Of a DNA stretch of 64,000 bases, positions 57,899-64,000 are shown in pieces (the first letter of the stretch is position 1; each line of letters opens with the position of its first letter). This DNA is from Agrococcus jejuensis (GTDB lineage Bacteria > Actinomycetota > Actinomycetes > Actinomycetales > Microbacteriaceae). The notes beneath the pieces are model-generated. The model was not told where the DNA came from. It saw only the letters and a list, made by a program, of their open reading frames with translations, and made no database searches. The stretch covers positions 2,232,001-2,296,000 of the forward strand of contig NZ_LT629695.1 of assembly GCF_900099705.1 (NCBI RefSeq), read 5' to 3'. A program made the position numbers and the translations under genes.

Positions 57899-58846
57899 TC
57901 AGAGCGAGGCGCGCACCGCCTCCTCGAGCTGCGGGTGACGGAACGCGAAGCCCGATGCGACGAGCCGCTCCGGCAGCACCCAACGGCTCTTGAGGATGAG
58001 CTCGGTCTCGGTGCCGATCGCGGCGGCGCCCACCTCCGACATCCACCTCGGCATCGGCGGGCCCACGCGCACGCCGAGCGCCTCGCGCACATGGCGCATG
58101 AACGTGCGGTTGTCGGAGGGGTTCGGCGCCGCGGCGTTGATGGGTCCGGCGAGCGCGTCGTGCCGTTCGATGTGGTCGATCGACCGCGCGACGTCGTCGA
58201 GGTGGATCCAGCTGAAGCGCTGCAGGCCGTGCCGCGAGCCCTGACGATGCGCGGTGCCGGCGTCGAGCCGCGCGCGCGTCGTCGGCCATCGTCCGTCCCA
58301 GTTCGCGCCGCCGAGCCCGAGCCGCGCGAGCCGGCGGAGGGTGCCGAGCACGCCGCCGTCGCCGAGCACGATCGCGCTGCGGAGCGCGACCCGGCGCGTG
58401 CCAGGCAGGTCGTCGCGGAAGAGCCGCTCCTCCCACGCCTTGGCGACCTCGACCGAGAACCCCGTGCCGAGCTCGCCCGTCGACTCGGTCTGCGGACGGT
58501 CCATCGCGTGCCGGTAGATCGTCGCGGTCGACGAGTTCACCCACAGCGCCGGCGGGTTCTCGGCGCGCGCGATGGCATCCGAGAGCGCCGCGGTGGTCTC
58601 GACGCGCGATCGCACGATCTCGCGCCGCGCGTCGGCCGTGTAGCGGCAGCTGACGCTCTTGCCGGCGAGCCCGAGCACGAGGGCGGCGCCGTCGATCGCC
58701 GCAGCGAGACGAGCGCGATCGTGCCAGTCGACGTCGGCGCCCGCGCGTCCGACGGTCACGACCTCGCGACCGCTCGCGCGGTAGCGGTCCACCAGCACGG
58801 AGCCCATGAACCCGCCGGCGCCGCCGACCACCACCCTGCCGGTCAT
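57899..58846 (-). CDS. SDR39U1-type (TIGR01777) NAD-dependent epimerase-like protein
   Basis: 315 residues from ATG 58846. Glycine loop VVVGGAGGFMGSVLVDRY, then VNSSTATIYRHAMDRPQTES and FSWIHLDDVARSIDHIERH and INAAAPNPSDNRTFMRHVRE, all characteristic of the SDR39U1/YfcH-like group, whose substrate is unknown. Its start is overlapped by the stop of the DUF4166 gene (ATGA), so the two are co-translated. Confidence 0.9.
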   Translation of the reverse strand: MTGRVVVGGAGGFMGSVLVDRYRASGREVVTVGRAGADVDWHDRARLAAAIDGAALVLGLAGKSVSCRYTADARREIVRSRVETTAALSDAIARAENPPALWVNSSTATIYRHAMDRPQTESTGELGTGFSVEVAKAWEERLFRDDLPGTRRVALRSAIVLGDGGVLGTLRRLARLGLGGANWDGRWPTTRARLDAGTAHRQGSRHGLQRFSWIHLDDVARSIDHIERHDALAGPINAAAPNPSDNRTFMRHVREALGVRVGPPMPRWMSEVGAAAIGTETELILKSRWVLPERLVASGFAFRHPQLEEAVRASL

Positions 58847-59463
58847 GCTGCCTCCTGCTCGATGCGGTACGCGAACGTGCCGCGGTACTCGAAGATGCGC
58901 CCGACGAGCGGTGCGGCGACCGTCACCGACACCTCCTGCAGGCCCGTGGCCTCGTCGTACCGCTCGCGCAGCGCGACGACGGGGGCCACGGCGCGCGGGA
59001 TCGGCACGCGCAGCCTGCCGACGCGCACGCCGACGCGGGTGCTCGTGAGGTGCAGCGCGCCGTCGCGCACGTCGAGCGCGAAGGCCGCGGCGAGCGTCGC
59101 AGGGGTGCCCAGCACGTCGACGAGGGTGCCGCGTGCTGTCCGATGCACGGCGTCGCGCATCGTCCACGTGCCCGTGGGCAGCTCGAGGATGCGCTCGGCG
59201 ACCGCCCGCCCGGCGACGGTGCGGTTGCGCACGCGGAAGGGCACGTCGCGAGCCCACGTCGCGGCGGCGACGCCGCGCCCCTGCAGCAGACGCAGCGCGG
59301 GCCACAGCCATCGGCGCGGCGTGCCGACGCATGCGAACGTGCCCTCGCCGATGCCGACCGAGCCCTCAGGGATCGTCGAGAAGTAGCGCTGCAGCGTCGG
59401 GTGCAGCTCGCGGGCGCGGTCGCCGATCGCACGCTCGTACGGCGAGGCGAGGTCGGCGCGCAT
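58843..59463 (-). CDS. DUF4166 domain protein
   Basis: 206 residues from ATG 59463. The start HPTLQRYFSTIPEGSVGIGE and the end GRIFEYRGTFAYRIEQEA match DUF4166, often found fused to or beside saccharopine-like or SDR proteins. It is coupled to the SDR39U1 gene by 4 bp. Function unknown. Confidence 0.8.
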   Translation of the reverse strand: MRADLASPYERAIGDRARELHPTLQRYFSTIPEGSVGIGEGTFACVGTPRRWLWPALRLLQGRGVAAATWARDVPFRVRNRTVAGRAVAERILELPTGTWTMRDAVHRTARGTLVDVLGTPATLAAAFALDVRDGALHLTSTRVGVRVGRLRVPIPRAVAPVVALRERYDEATGLQEVSVTVAAPLVGRIFEYRGTFAYRIEQEAA

Positions 59464-59468
59464 CGCCG

Positions 59469-59849
59469 TCACCGCGTGCCGCCGAGGGCGTGGCCGTCGA
59501 CGTAGCGCCACGCGTCCGTGCGGGCGAAGCGCGACCGCTCGTGCACGACGAAGCGCTCGCCGTCCTCGACGTACGACGCGCGGAACGTCACCGTGCCCTC
59601 GCGGTCGAACGGGCCGCCGGCCTCCGTCGCCTCGATCTCGAGCCCGATCCAGCGCTCGTCGCCCGTCTCGATCGTCGCGGGCCGCGTCGCCGCATCCCAC
59701 GACGCGAGCAGCCAGTCCGTGCGGTGCAGCGCGAACGCCGAGTAGCGCGAGCGCATGAGCGCCTCGGCCGTCGGCGCGGGTCGGGCGCCGTCGTGCACGG
59801 GCTCGCAGCACTCCGCGTACGGCAGGCCCGTCGAGCAGGGGCAGCGCAT
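59469..59849 (-). CDS. YchJ/UPF0225-family SEC-C protein
   Basis: 126 residues from ATG 59849. The N-terminal SEC-C-like zinc motif is MRCPCSTGLPYAECCEP, and LMRSRYSAFALHRTDWLLAS is the conserved YchJ middle. The C-terminal part is an NTF2-like fold (VTFRASYVEDGERFVVHERS). Function unknown. It lies 5 bp after the ktrA stop and 5 bp before the DUF4166 start, so it belongs to a long operon from ktrB to the SDR gene. Confidence 0.88.
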   Translation of the reverse strand: MRCPCSTGLPYAECCEPVHDGARPAPTAEALMRSRYSAFALHRTDWLLASWDAATRPATIETGDERWIGLEIEATEAGGPFDREGTVTFRASYVEDGERFVVHERSRFARTDAWRYVDGHALGGTR

Positions 59850-59854
59850 GCGGC

Positions 59855-60526
59855 TCAGGAGCCGAGCGCCGCGAAGCGCTCGATGTCGGCCTGATTGCCG
59901 GAGATGATCACGAGGTCGTGCGCCGACACGACCGTCTCGGGCGTCGCGTACGTGAACGCGCCGCCGGGGCTCTTCACGCCCACGACCGTCAGGTTGTACT
60001 TCGAGCGGATGCGCGACTCGGCCAGCGGCACGTCGCGCAGGTGCTTCGGCGGGTACATCTTCACGATCGCGAAGTCGTCGTCGAACTGGATGTAGTCGAG
60101 CATGCGGCCCGAGACGAGGTGCGCGACGCGCTCGCCGGCCTCGGCCTCCGGGTACACGATGTGGTTCGCGCCGATGCGCGACAGGATCTTGCCGTGGCTC
60201 TGGCTGATGGCCTTCGCCCAGATCTGCGGGATCTTGAGGTCGACGAGGTTCGCGGTGATGAGCACCGAGGCCTCGATCGACGAGCCGACGGCGACGACGG
60301 CGATCGAGAAGTCCTGCGCGCCGACCTGGCGCAGCGCGTCGATCGAGCGCGCATCCGCCTGCACCGTGTGCGTGAGGCGCTCCGACCACTTCTGCACGAG
60401 CGAGATGTCGTCGTCGATCGCGAGCACCTCGCGGTCGAGCCGCGCGAGCTGCCCTGCCGTCGCGGCGCCGAACCGGCCGAGGCCGATGACGAGCACGGGG
60501 GCGTCGTGCGGGATGCGCTCAACCAA
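59855..60526 (-). CDS. ktrA: K+ uptake regulatory subunit (RCK domain)
   Basis: 223 residues from TTG 60526, preceded by AGGAGAGG. The NAD-binding Rossmann loop is VLVIGLGRFGAATAGQLA with ALDREVLAID-like features, followed by RCK_C (LAESRIRSKYNLTVVGV). It gates the KtrB channel in response to ATP/ADP and cyclic-di-AMP. The TTG start overlaps the ktrB stop by 8 bp, giving strict translational coupling with the membrane subunit. Confidence 0.92.
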   Translation of the reverse strand: MVERIPHDAPVLVIGLGRFGAATAGQLARLDREVLAIDDDISLVQKWSERLTHTVQADARSIDALRQVGAQDFSIAVVAVGSSIEASVLITANLVDLKIPQIWAKAISQSHGKILSRIGANHIVYPEAEAGERVAHLVSGRMLDYIQFDDDFAIVKMYPPKHLRDVPLAESRIRSKYNLTVVGVKSPGGAFTYATPETVVSAHDLVIISGNQADIERFAALGS

Positions 60527-61955
60527 CGATCGGCCTCTCCTCGGGGCGGGTGAACAGCTGCTGCGTCTGGCTCGCCGCCAGCGCGGCAGCGAGGGTAACG
60601 CTACCGATGCGGCCGACGAACATCGTCGCGGCGAGCACGGCCTTCGCCGCCCAGGGCAGGTCGCCGTGCGTGAAGCCCGTCGAGAGGCCGCACGTCGCGA
60701 ACGCGCTGATGACGTCGAACAGCACGTAGTCGAGCGGCTCGTGCGTGATCTGCAGCAGCAGGATCGTGGATGCGGCGACGATCGTCGCGCCCCACAGCAC
60801 GACCGAGACGGCGAGGCGCAGCACGTCGGAGGGGATGCGGCGGCCGAACGCCTCCATCGACTTGCGCCCTCGTGCCTCGGCGATGGCGGCGAGGAACAGG
60901 ATCATGAGCGTCGTCACCTTGACGCCGCCCGCCGTCGAGGCGGAGCCGCCCCCGATGAACATGAGCATGTCGGTCACGAGCAGGCTCGAGTTGTTGAGCT
61001 CGCTGAGATCGTGCGTCGCGAAGCCGCCCGAGCGCGACATCGTCGACATGAACAGCGACTGCAGCAGCTGCTGCCCGAAGTCCGCGTCGCCCCATGAGTC
61101 GGCGTTGCCGAGCTCGAGCACGAGGTAGGCGAGGCCGCCGGCGACGAAGAGGCCGAGCGAGCCGAAGAGCGTGAGCTTGACGTGCAGCGACCACAGTCGC
61201 GGGTGCTTGAGGTTGCGCAGCAGCACGAAGTAGACCGGGAAGCCGAGGGCGCCCATGAAGACGCCGAGCATGATGACGCCGAGGAACCACGGGTCGGTCG
61301 CGTACGGCGTGAGGCCCTCGACCGTGGGGATGAATCCCGAGTTCGTGAACGACATGAACGCGTAGTAGACCGACTGGTACAGCGCATCCCAGAAGGGCAC
61401 GCCCTCGAGCAGGATGCGCGGCAGCAGCAGCAGGATGAGCACGGCCTCGATCGTCAGCACCGAGAGGGCGATGATCTTCAGCAGCCCGCCGACGTCGCCG
61501 AGGCGGATGGCCTGCCCCTCCTTCACGACGCCCTTGCGCACGCGGGAGGGGTTGGTGTCGCCTGCGGCCATGAGGCGCTGCTTGAGGCCGAGGCGGCGCG
61601 CGACGGTCATGCCGAGCAGCGACGCGAGGGTCAGCACGCCGATGCCGCCCACCTGCACGCCCACGAGCACGAGCGCGTTGCCGAAGGGGCTCCAGTGCGT
61701 CGCCATGTCGACGGTCGCGAGGCCCGTGACGCAGATGACGCTCACGGCCGTGAAGAGCGCATCGATGAACGACGCGGGCGGCTCGTCGCCGCGCGTCGCG
61801 AGCGGCGTCATGAACAGCAGCGTCCAGATGATGTTGAGCACGGCGAAGACGACGATGGCGAAGCGTGCCGGGTACTGGCTCGCGAACGCCTCGATGCGGT
61901 CGCGGACGCGTGCGAGCAGAGGACCGTCGTCCCGCTGCGCGGCCGTCTCCAACAT
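60519..61955 (-). CDS. ktrB: K+ uptake membrane subunit (TrkH/KtrB)
   Basis: 478 residues from ATG 61955, with GAGGAG upstream; ATG 61967 would add four residues. Twelve hydrophobic stretches with TrkH P-loop glycines: TVSVICVTGLATVDMATHW, FMSFTNSGFIPTVEGLTPY, FMSTMSRSGGFATHDLSEL and VISAFATCGLSTGFTHGDLP. It conducts K+ with KtrA as regulator. It starts the operon ktrB-ktrA-ychJ-DUF4166-SDR39U1 and is divergent from the ArsR gene at 62101. Confidence 0.95.
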   Translation of the reverse strand: MLETAAQRDDGPLLARVRDRIEAFASQYPARFAIVVFAVLNIIWTLLFMTPLATRGDEPPASFIDALFTAVSVICVTGLATVDMATHWSPFGNALVLVGVQVGGIGVLTLASLLGMTVARRLGLKQRLMAAGDTNPSRVRKGVVKEGQAIRLGDVGGLLKIIALSVLTIEAVLILLLLPRILLEGVPFWDALYQSVYYAFMSFTNSGFIPTVEGLTPYATDPWFLGVIMLGVFMGALGFPVYFVLLRNLKHPRLWSLHVKLTLFGSLGLFVAGGLAYLVLELGNADSWGDADFGQQLLQSLFMSTMSRSGGFATHDLSELNNSSLLVTDMLMFIGGGSASTAGGVKVTTLMILFLAAIAEARGRKSMEAFGRRIPSDVLRLAVSVVLWGATIVAASTILLLQITHEPLDYVLFDVISAFATCGLSTGFTHGDLPWAAKAVLAATMFVGRIGSVTLAAALAASQTQQLFTRPEERPIVG

Positions 61956-62100
61956 CGCGCTCCTCACGCTGGCGCACTCGCGTGCGACCCTGAGCGTAGA
62001 CCTGCCAGGCGACGCCGAGGCTCAGGCGACGGCGTCTCGCCGGGGGTCGTCTCGCGCGCGGCGTTGGACGCGGCGCATGCCGCGCTGGCAATATGTCGCC

Positions 62101-62697
62101 ATGGCCGACATCTTCAGCGTGATCGCGGACGCCACGAGGCGCGAGATCCTCGGCGTGCTCCTCGACCGTCGAGCGACGACGGGCGAGGCGAGCGTCAGCG
62201 AGATCGTCGAGGCGCTCGGAGTGGCGCAGCCGACCGTCTCGAAGCACCTCAAGACCCTGCGCGACGTGGGGCTCGTCGAGGTGCGCGAGGAGGGCCAGCA
62301 CCGCTACTACCGCATCGATCCCGCGCCGCTCGACGAGGTCGACGACTGGCTCATGCCGTTCGTGTTCGCGGGCGACGACCAGGGCCAGGAGGGCGGCCTG
62401 GGTGCTGCGGCGTTCGCGGCATGGGCGGGTGCGAACGTGTCGTTCAAGTCGGCAGCCGAGCAGGCGCGCACCGCCGCCGAGCAGGCGCTCGAGCGCGCGA
62501 ACCACATGGTCGAGAACCCGGCGCCCGTCGGCGAGTCGCTCGGCCGTCGCGTCGCGGACGCGGCGCACGAGGCGCGCCAGAAGGCCGCCGAGCTGCAGAC
62601 GTGGCTCGACGAGCTGCAGGCGCGCATCGACGAGCGCCGCGGCGGTGCGTCGCGAGCGATCGAGCAGGCGCGCGACCGTCTGCGTCGTCGCGACTGA
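62101..62697 (+). CDS. ArsR-family regulator with C-terminal coiled-coil region
   Basis: 198 residues. Winged helix VSEIVEALGVAQPTVSKHLKTLRDVGL with wing REEGQHRYYRIDPAPLDEVDD (read in part: VAQPTVSKHLKTLRDVGLVE). No metal cysteines, so it is not a metal sensor of the ArsR class. After about residue 110 it becomes Ala/Glu/Arg rich and helical (AAEQARTAAEQALERANHMV, ELQTWLDELQARIDERRG), a likely coiled coil. It is the gene before the small ribosomal protein; targets unknown. Confidence 0.85.
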   Translation: MADIFSVIADATRREILGVLLDRRATTGEASVSEIVEALGVAQPTVSKHLKTLRDVGLVEVREEGQHRYYRIDPAPLDEVDDWLMPFVFAGDDQGQEGGLGAAAFAAWAGANVSFKSAAEQARTAAEQALERANHMVENPAPVGESLGRRVADAAHEARQKAAELQTWLDELQARIDERRGGASRAIEQARDRLRRRD

Positions 62698-62813
62698 CGG
62701 ACGTCGAGGCCGCATCCGTCGAGCATCCGCGGGTGCGATAGGCTGGTCGGCAGTGTTCTCCGGCGCGCTCCGCGGTCGGCAGAGACGTCACGACATCGGA
62801 AAGCGAGGATCGA

Positions 62814-62912
62814 ATGGGTTCGGTCGTCAAGAAGCGCCGCAAGCGCATGGCCAAGAAGAAGCACCGCAAGCTGCTGCGCAAGACGCGTCACCAGCGTCGC
62901 AACCGCAAGTAG
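62814..62912 (+). CDS. Small basic ribosomal protein bS22-like (AURKAIP1/COX24 domain)
   Basis: 32 residues, too short for usual ORF calling. It reads MGSVVKKRRKRMAKKKHRKL and continues with a similarly basic tail ending HQRRNRK. It is the actinobacterial bS22 type seen in mycobacterial ribosomes near the decoding centre. A purine-rich AAGCGAGGA precedes its ATG by about five bases. It lies between the ArsR gene and the glutaredoxin-like gene. It should be highly expressed. Confidence 0.9.
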   Translation: MGSVVKKRRKRMAKKKHRKLLRKTRHQRRNRK

Positions 62913-62998
62913 GCGACTGCTTCGACTCAGCGCTCGACACCTCGGTGTCGGGCGCTTCGTCGTTCCCGGAGCGTGATCGACGCACCTACCCTGGAGGC

Positions 62999-63250
62999 AT
63001 GGTCGAGGTCACGTTCGTCGCGAAGCCCGGCTGCCACCTGTGCGACGTCGCGCGCCCGATCGTCGAGGGCGTCGTCGGCGAGTTCCCTGGCCGCGCCACG
63101 CTCGTCGAGCTCGACATGACGAAGGATGCGGCGCTCGCCGAGCGATGGAGCGAGGATGTGCCCGTCGTGCTCGTCGATGGCCGGCCGCACGCCTCGTGGC
63201 GCGTCGACGCCGCGCGGCTGCGCGACCGCATCGAGCGCGCGCTCGCCTGA
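62999..63250 (+). CDS. Glutaredoxin-like (DUF836) redox protein
   Basis: 83 residues from ATG 62999, preceded by GGAGG. The redox motif is C12-H-L-C15 in FVAKPGCHLCDVARPIVEGV, and VPVVLVDGRPHASWRVDAARL carries the cis-proline (VPV) of the thioredoxin fold. It probably acts in thiol-disulfide exchange, with mycothiol or a partner as reductant. It precedes a palindromic repeat that ends the transcript. Confidence 0.88.
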   Translation: MVEVTFVAKPGCHLCDVARPIVEGVVGEFPGRATLVELDMTKDAALAERWSEDVPVVLVDGRPHASWRVDAARLRDRIERALA

Positions 63251-63261
63251 CGTCCGGCGAG

Positions 63262-63322
63262 ATGTGCGCGAATCCGGGCACTCGTGACGCTCAGCGCCGC
63301 GAGACCCTGGATTCGCGCACAT
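63262..63322. repeat. 61-bp palindromic repeat, ATGTGCGCG family, copy 2
   Basis: Same length as the copy at 17124-17184, with ATGTGCGCGAATCC at one end, GGATTCGCGCACAT at the other, and the core GCTCAGCGCCGCGA. It lies between the convergent glutaredoxin-like and membrane-protein genes, 11 bp after the first stop. Confidence 0.8.
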
Positions 63323-63346
63323 CGCGCCGTGCGGCGCGAGCGACGG

Positions 63347-63826
63347 TCAGGCGACGGGCTTGAAGAAGGGGATCGAGCCCCGCGGCCGGTGCACCTCGCC
63401 GCGGCCGGCCTTCGTGCCGCCGAGCACCATGTGCACGATCGTCGCGATGCCGGCGATCGTGATGAGCACGAACCACGGGATGAACGCGCGCGGGTCGGTC
63501 GTGACGCCGGCGGTCTCGAGCACGAGCACGACGATGCCGGTGAGGGCGAACCCGCCGATCGTGATCGTCGCGAACGTCAGCTGCCAGTTCGCCGCCTGCC
63601 GCGACACCTCGGCTGCGAACCCGCCTGCGGGGCGCAGCCGCACGTGGGTCACGACGGGCGCGACCCACGACACGATCTGCGAGACGATCGGCACGGGCAC
63701 GAGGGAGACGAAGCCGATCCACCACGCGAGCGCGCCCGTGACGGGCATGGCGTGCGCCTGCGGCTCGGGGCCGCCGACGGCGCCGGGCGCCACCTCGTAG
63801 CGGTCGTGCTGCTCGGGGGTCGTCAC
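63347..63826 (-). CDS. Three-helix membrane protein (DUF4870-like), unknown function
   Basis: 159 residues from GTG 63826. Hydrophobic segments WWIGFVSLVPVPIVSQIVSW, FATITIGGFALTGIVVLVLE and FIPWFVLITIAGIATIVHMV; the N-terminal 30 residues are acidic. It resembles DUF4870 proteins. It starts 19 bp after the aspS stop on the same strand, so it is probably in the same transcript. Confidence 0.72.
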   Translation of the reverse strand: MTTPEQHDRYEVAPGAVGGPEPQAHAMPVTGALAWWIGFVSLVPVPIVSQIVSWVAPVVTHVRLRPAGGFAAEVSRQAANWQLTFATITIGGFALTGIVVLVLETAGVTTDPRAFIPWFVLITIAGIATIVHMVLGGTKAGRGEVHRPRGSIPFFKPVA

Positions 63827-63845
63827 CGCATCCGCCTGTCGTGCG

Positions 63846-64000
63846 TCAGGGCTCGAGGCGCGTGGGGCCGCGGAACAGGTAGGTCGTCTCGCGGATCGAC
63901 GGGAGGCCGAGCATGAGCATGACGACGCGGGCGAGGCCCATGCCGAAGCCGCCGTGCGGGGGCACGCCGTAGCGGAAGAAGTCGAGGTAGCTCGACAGCT
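63846..64000 (-). CDS. aspS: Aspartyl-tRNA synthetase, C-terminal end (partial)
   Basis: The last 51 codons are in the window: [20 protein letters not shown], then [19 protein letters not shown] and the end [19 protein letters not shown] is motif 3 of class II aminoacyl-tRNA synthetases, and PHGGFG with YLDxFRYG is the archaeal-type, possibly non-discriminating aspartyl-tRNA synthetase pattern. It charges tRNA-Asp and possibly tRNA-Asn with aspartate. The N-terminus lies outside the window. Confidence 0.9.
   Translation of the reverse strand, partial: LSSYLDFFRYGVPPHGGFGMGLARVVMLMLGLPSIRETTYLFRGPTRLEP

Noticed and set aside
1..64000. tRNA, rRNA, SRP RNA, tmRNA or CRISPR arrays
   Set aside because: No tRNA cloverleaf, conserved RNA core or regularly spaced direct repeat was found in the gaps; the palindromes are not CRISPR repeats because they are not arrayed.

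Overview
The window is a very GC-rich, gene-dense stretch of an actinobacterial chromosome. Several features point to the Microbacteriaceae, possibly an Agrococcus-like organism: near-exclusive G/C third positions, many GTG starts, a mycothiol-type maleylpyruvate isomerase fold, the 32-residue bS22-like ribosomal protein, the lhr-nei pair, the Ktr and OpuC gene orders, and small Microbacteriaceae-type hypothetical proteins. The assignment rests on protein character only. About 70 protein genes are supported. I see no rRNA, tRNA, CRISPR array, transposase, integrase or phage gene.

Region by region. 1-10347 is an organosulfur-type island. It has four luciferase-like flavin monooxygenases (two of NtaA/SnaA/DszA type), a peptide/solute-binding lipoprotein without its own permeases, a WYL regulator with a VOC protein, and an operon of alpha/beta hydrolase, O-acetylhomoserine sulfhydrylase (MetY) and monooxygenase. 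Shared TGAACA half-sites lie in its intergenic regions. 10360-20351 is mixed: two VanZ paralogues flanking a TetR/SDR pair, a zinc alcohol dehydrogenase with a TetR regulator, an Old Yellow Enzyme, an AbiEi/DUF559 protein, a CmtR-type metal sensor with a CDF pump, a small pyrophosphatase, and an ABM/PIN pair. 20634-24288 is a complete OpuC-type osmoprotectant ABC operon with a structured-looking leader, followed by alanine dehydrogenase and its divergent Lrp regulator. 26323-34755 holds a beta-propeller lipoprotein, OsmC, a Na+/H+ antiporter, two MarR regulators around a DUF7882/MDMPI operon, a GlcD-type FAD oxidase and a histidine phosphatase. 35599-37161 is a tightly overlapping operon of methylguanine methyltransferase, ECF-like sigma factor and a second methyltransferase. 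37204-46366 carries asparaginase, a glutamine amidotransferase, psuG-psuK, a GNAT protein, a hydrolase, a fused tandem-duplicated small domain protein and a PadR-membrane protein pair. 45578-50924 is nei-lhr DNA repair. 51204-64000 is mostly housekeeping: upp, tadA, a CDF transporter, proC, KtrB/KtrA, bS22, a glutaredoxin-like protein and the end of aspS.

A striking architectural feature is that many convergent gene pairs are separated by a palindromic element. There are at least four families: a two-tier ~150 bp element (5453-5600, 26153-26309), a 61 bp ATGTGCGCG element (17124-17184, 63262-63322, degenerate 18066-18124), a GCAGGCGAT element (3805-3861, 41529-41585) and a TTTCGGCCCGATG element (38179-38232). 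They probably act as bidirectional terminators and some look like dispersed REP/MITE-like repeats.

I do not find an obvious new defence or secretion system. The best candidates for undescribed biology are the methyltransferase-sigma-methyltransferase operon, the organosulfur island with its shared operator-like motif, the OpuC leader RNA and the palindromic repeat families.
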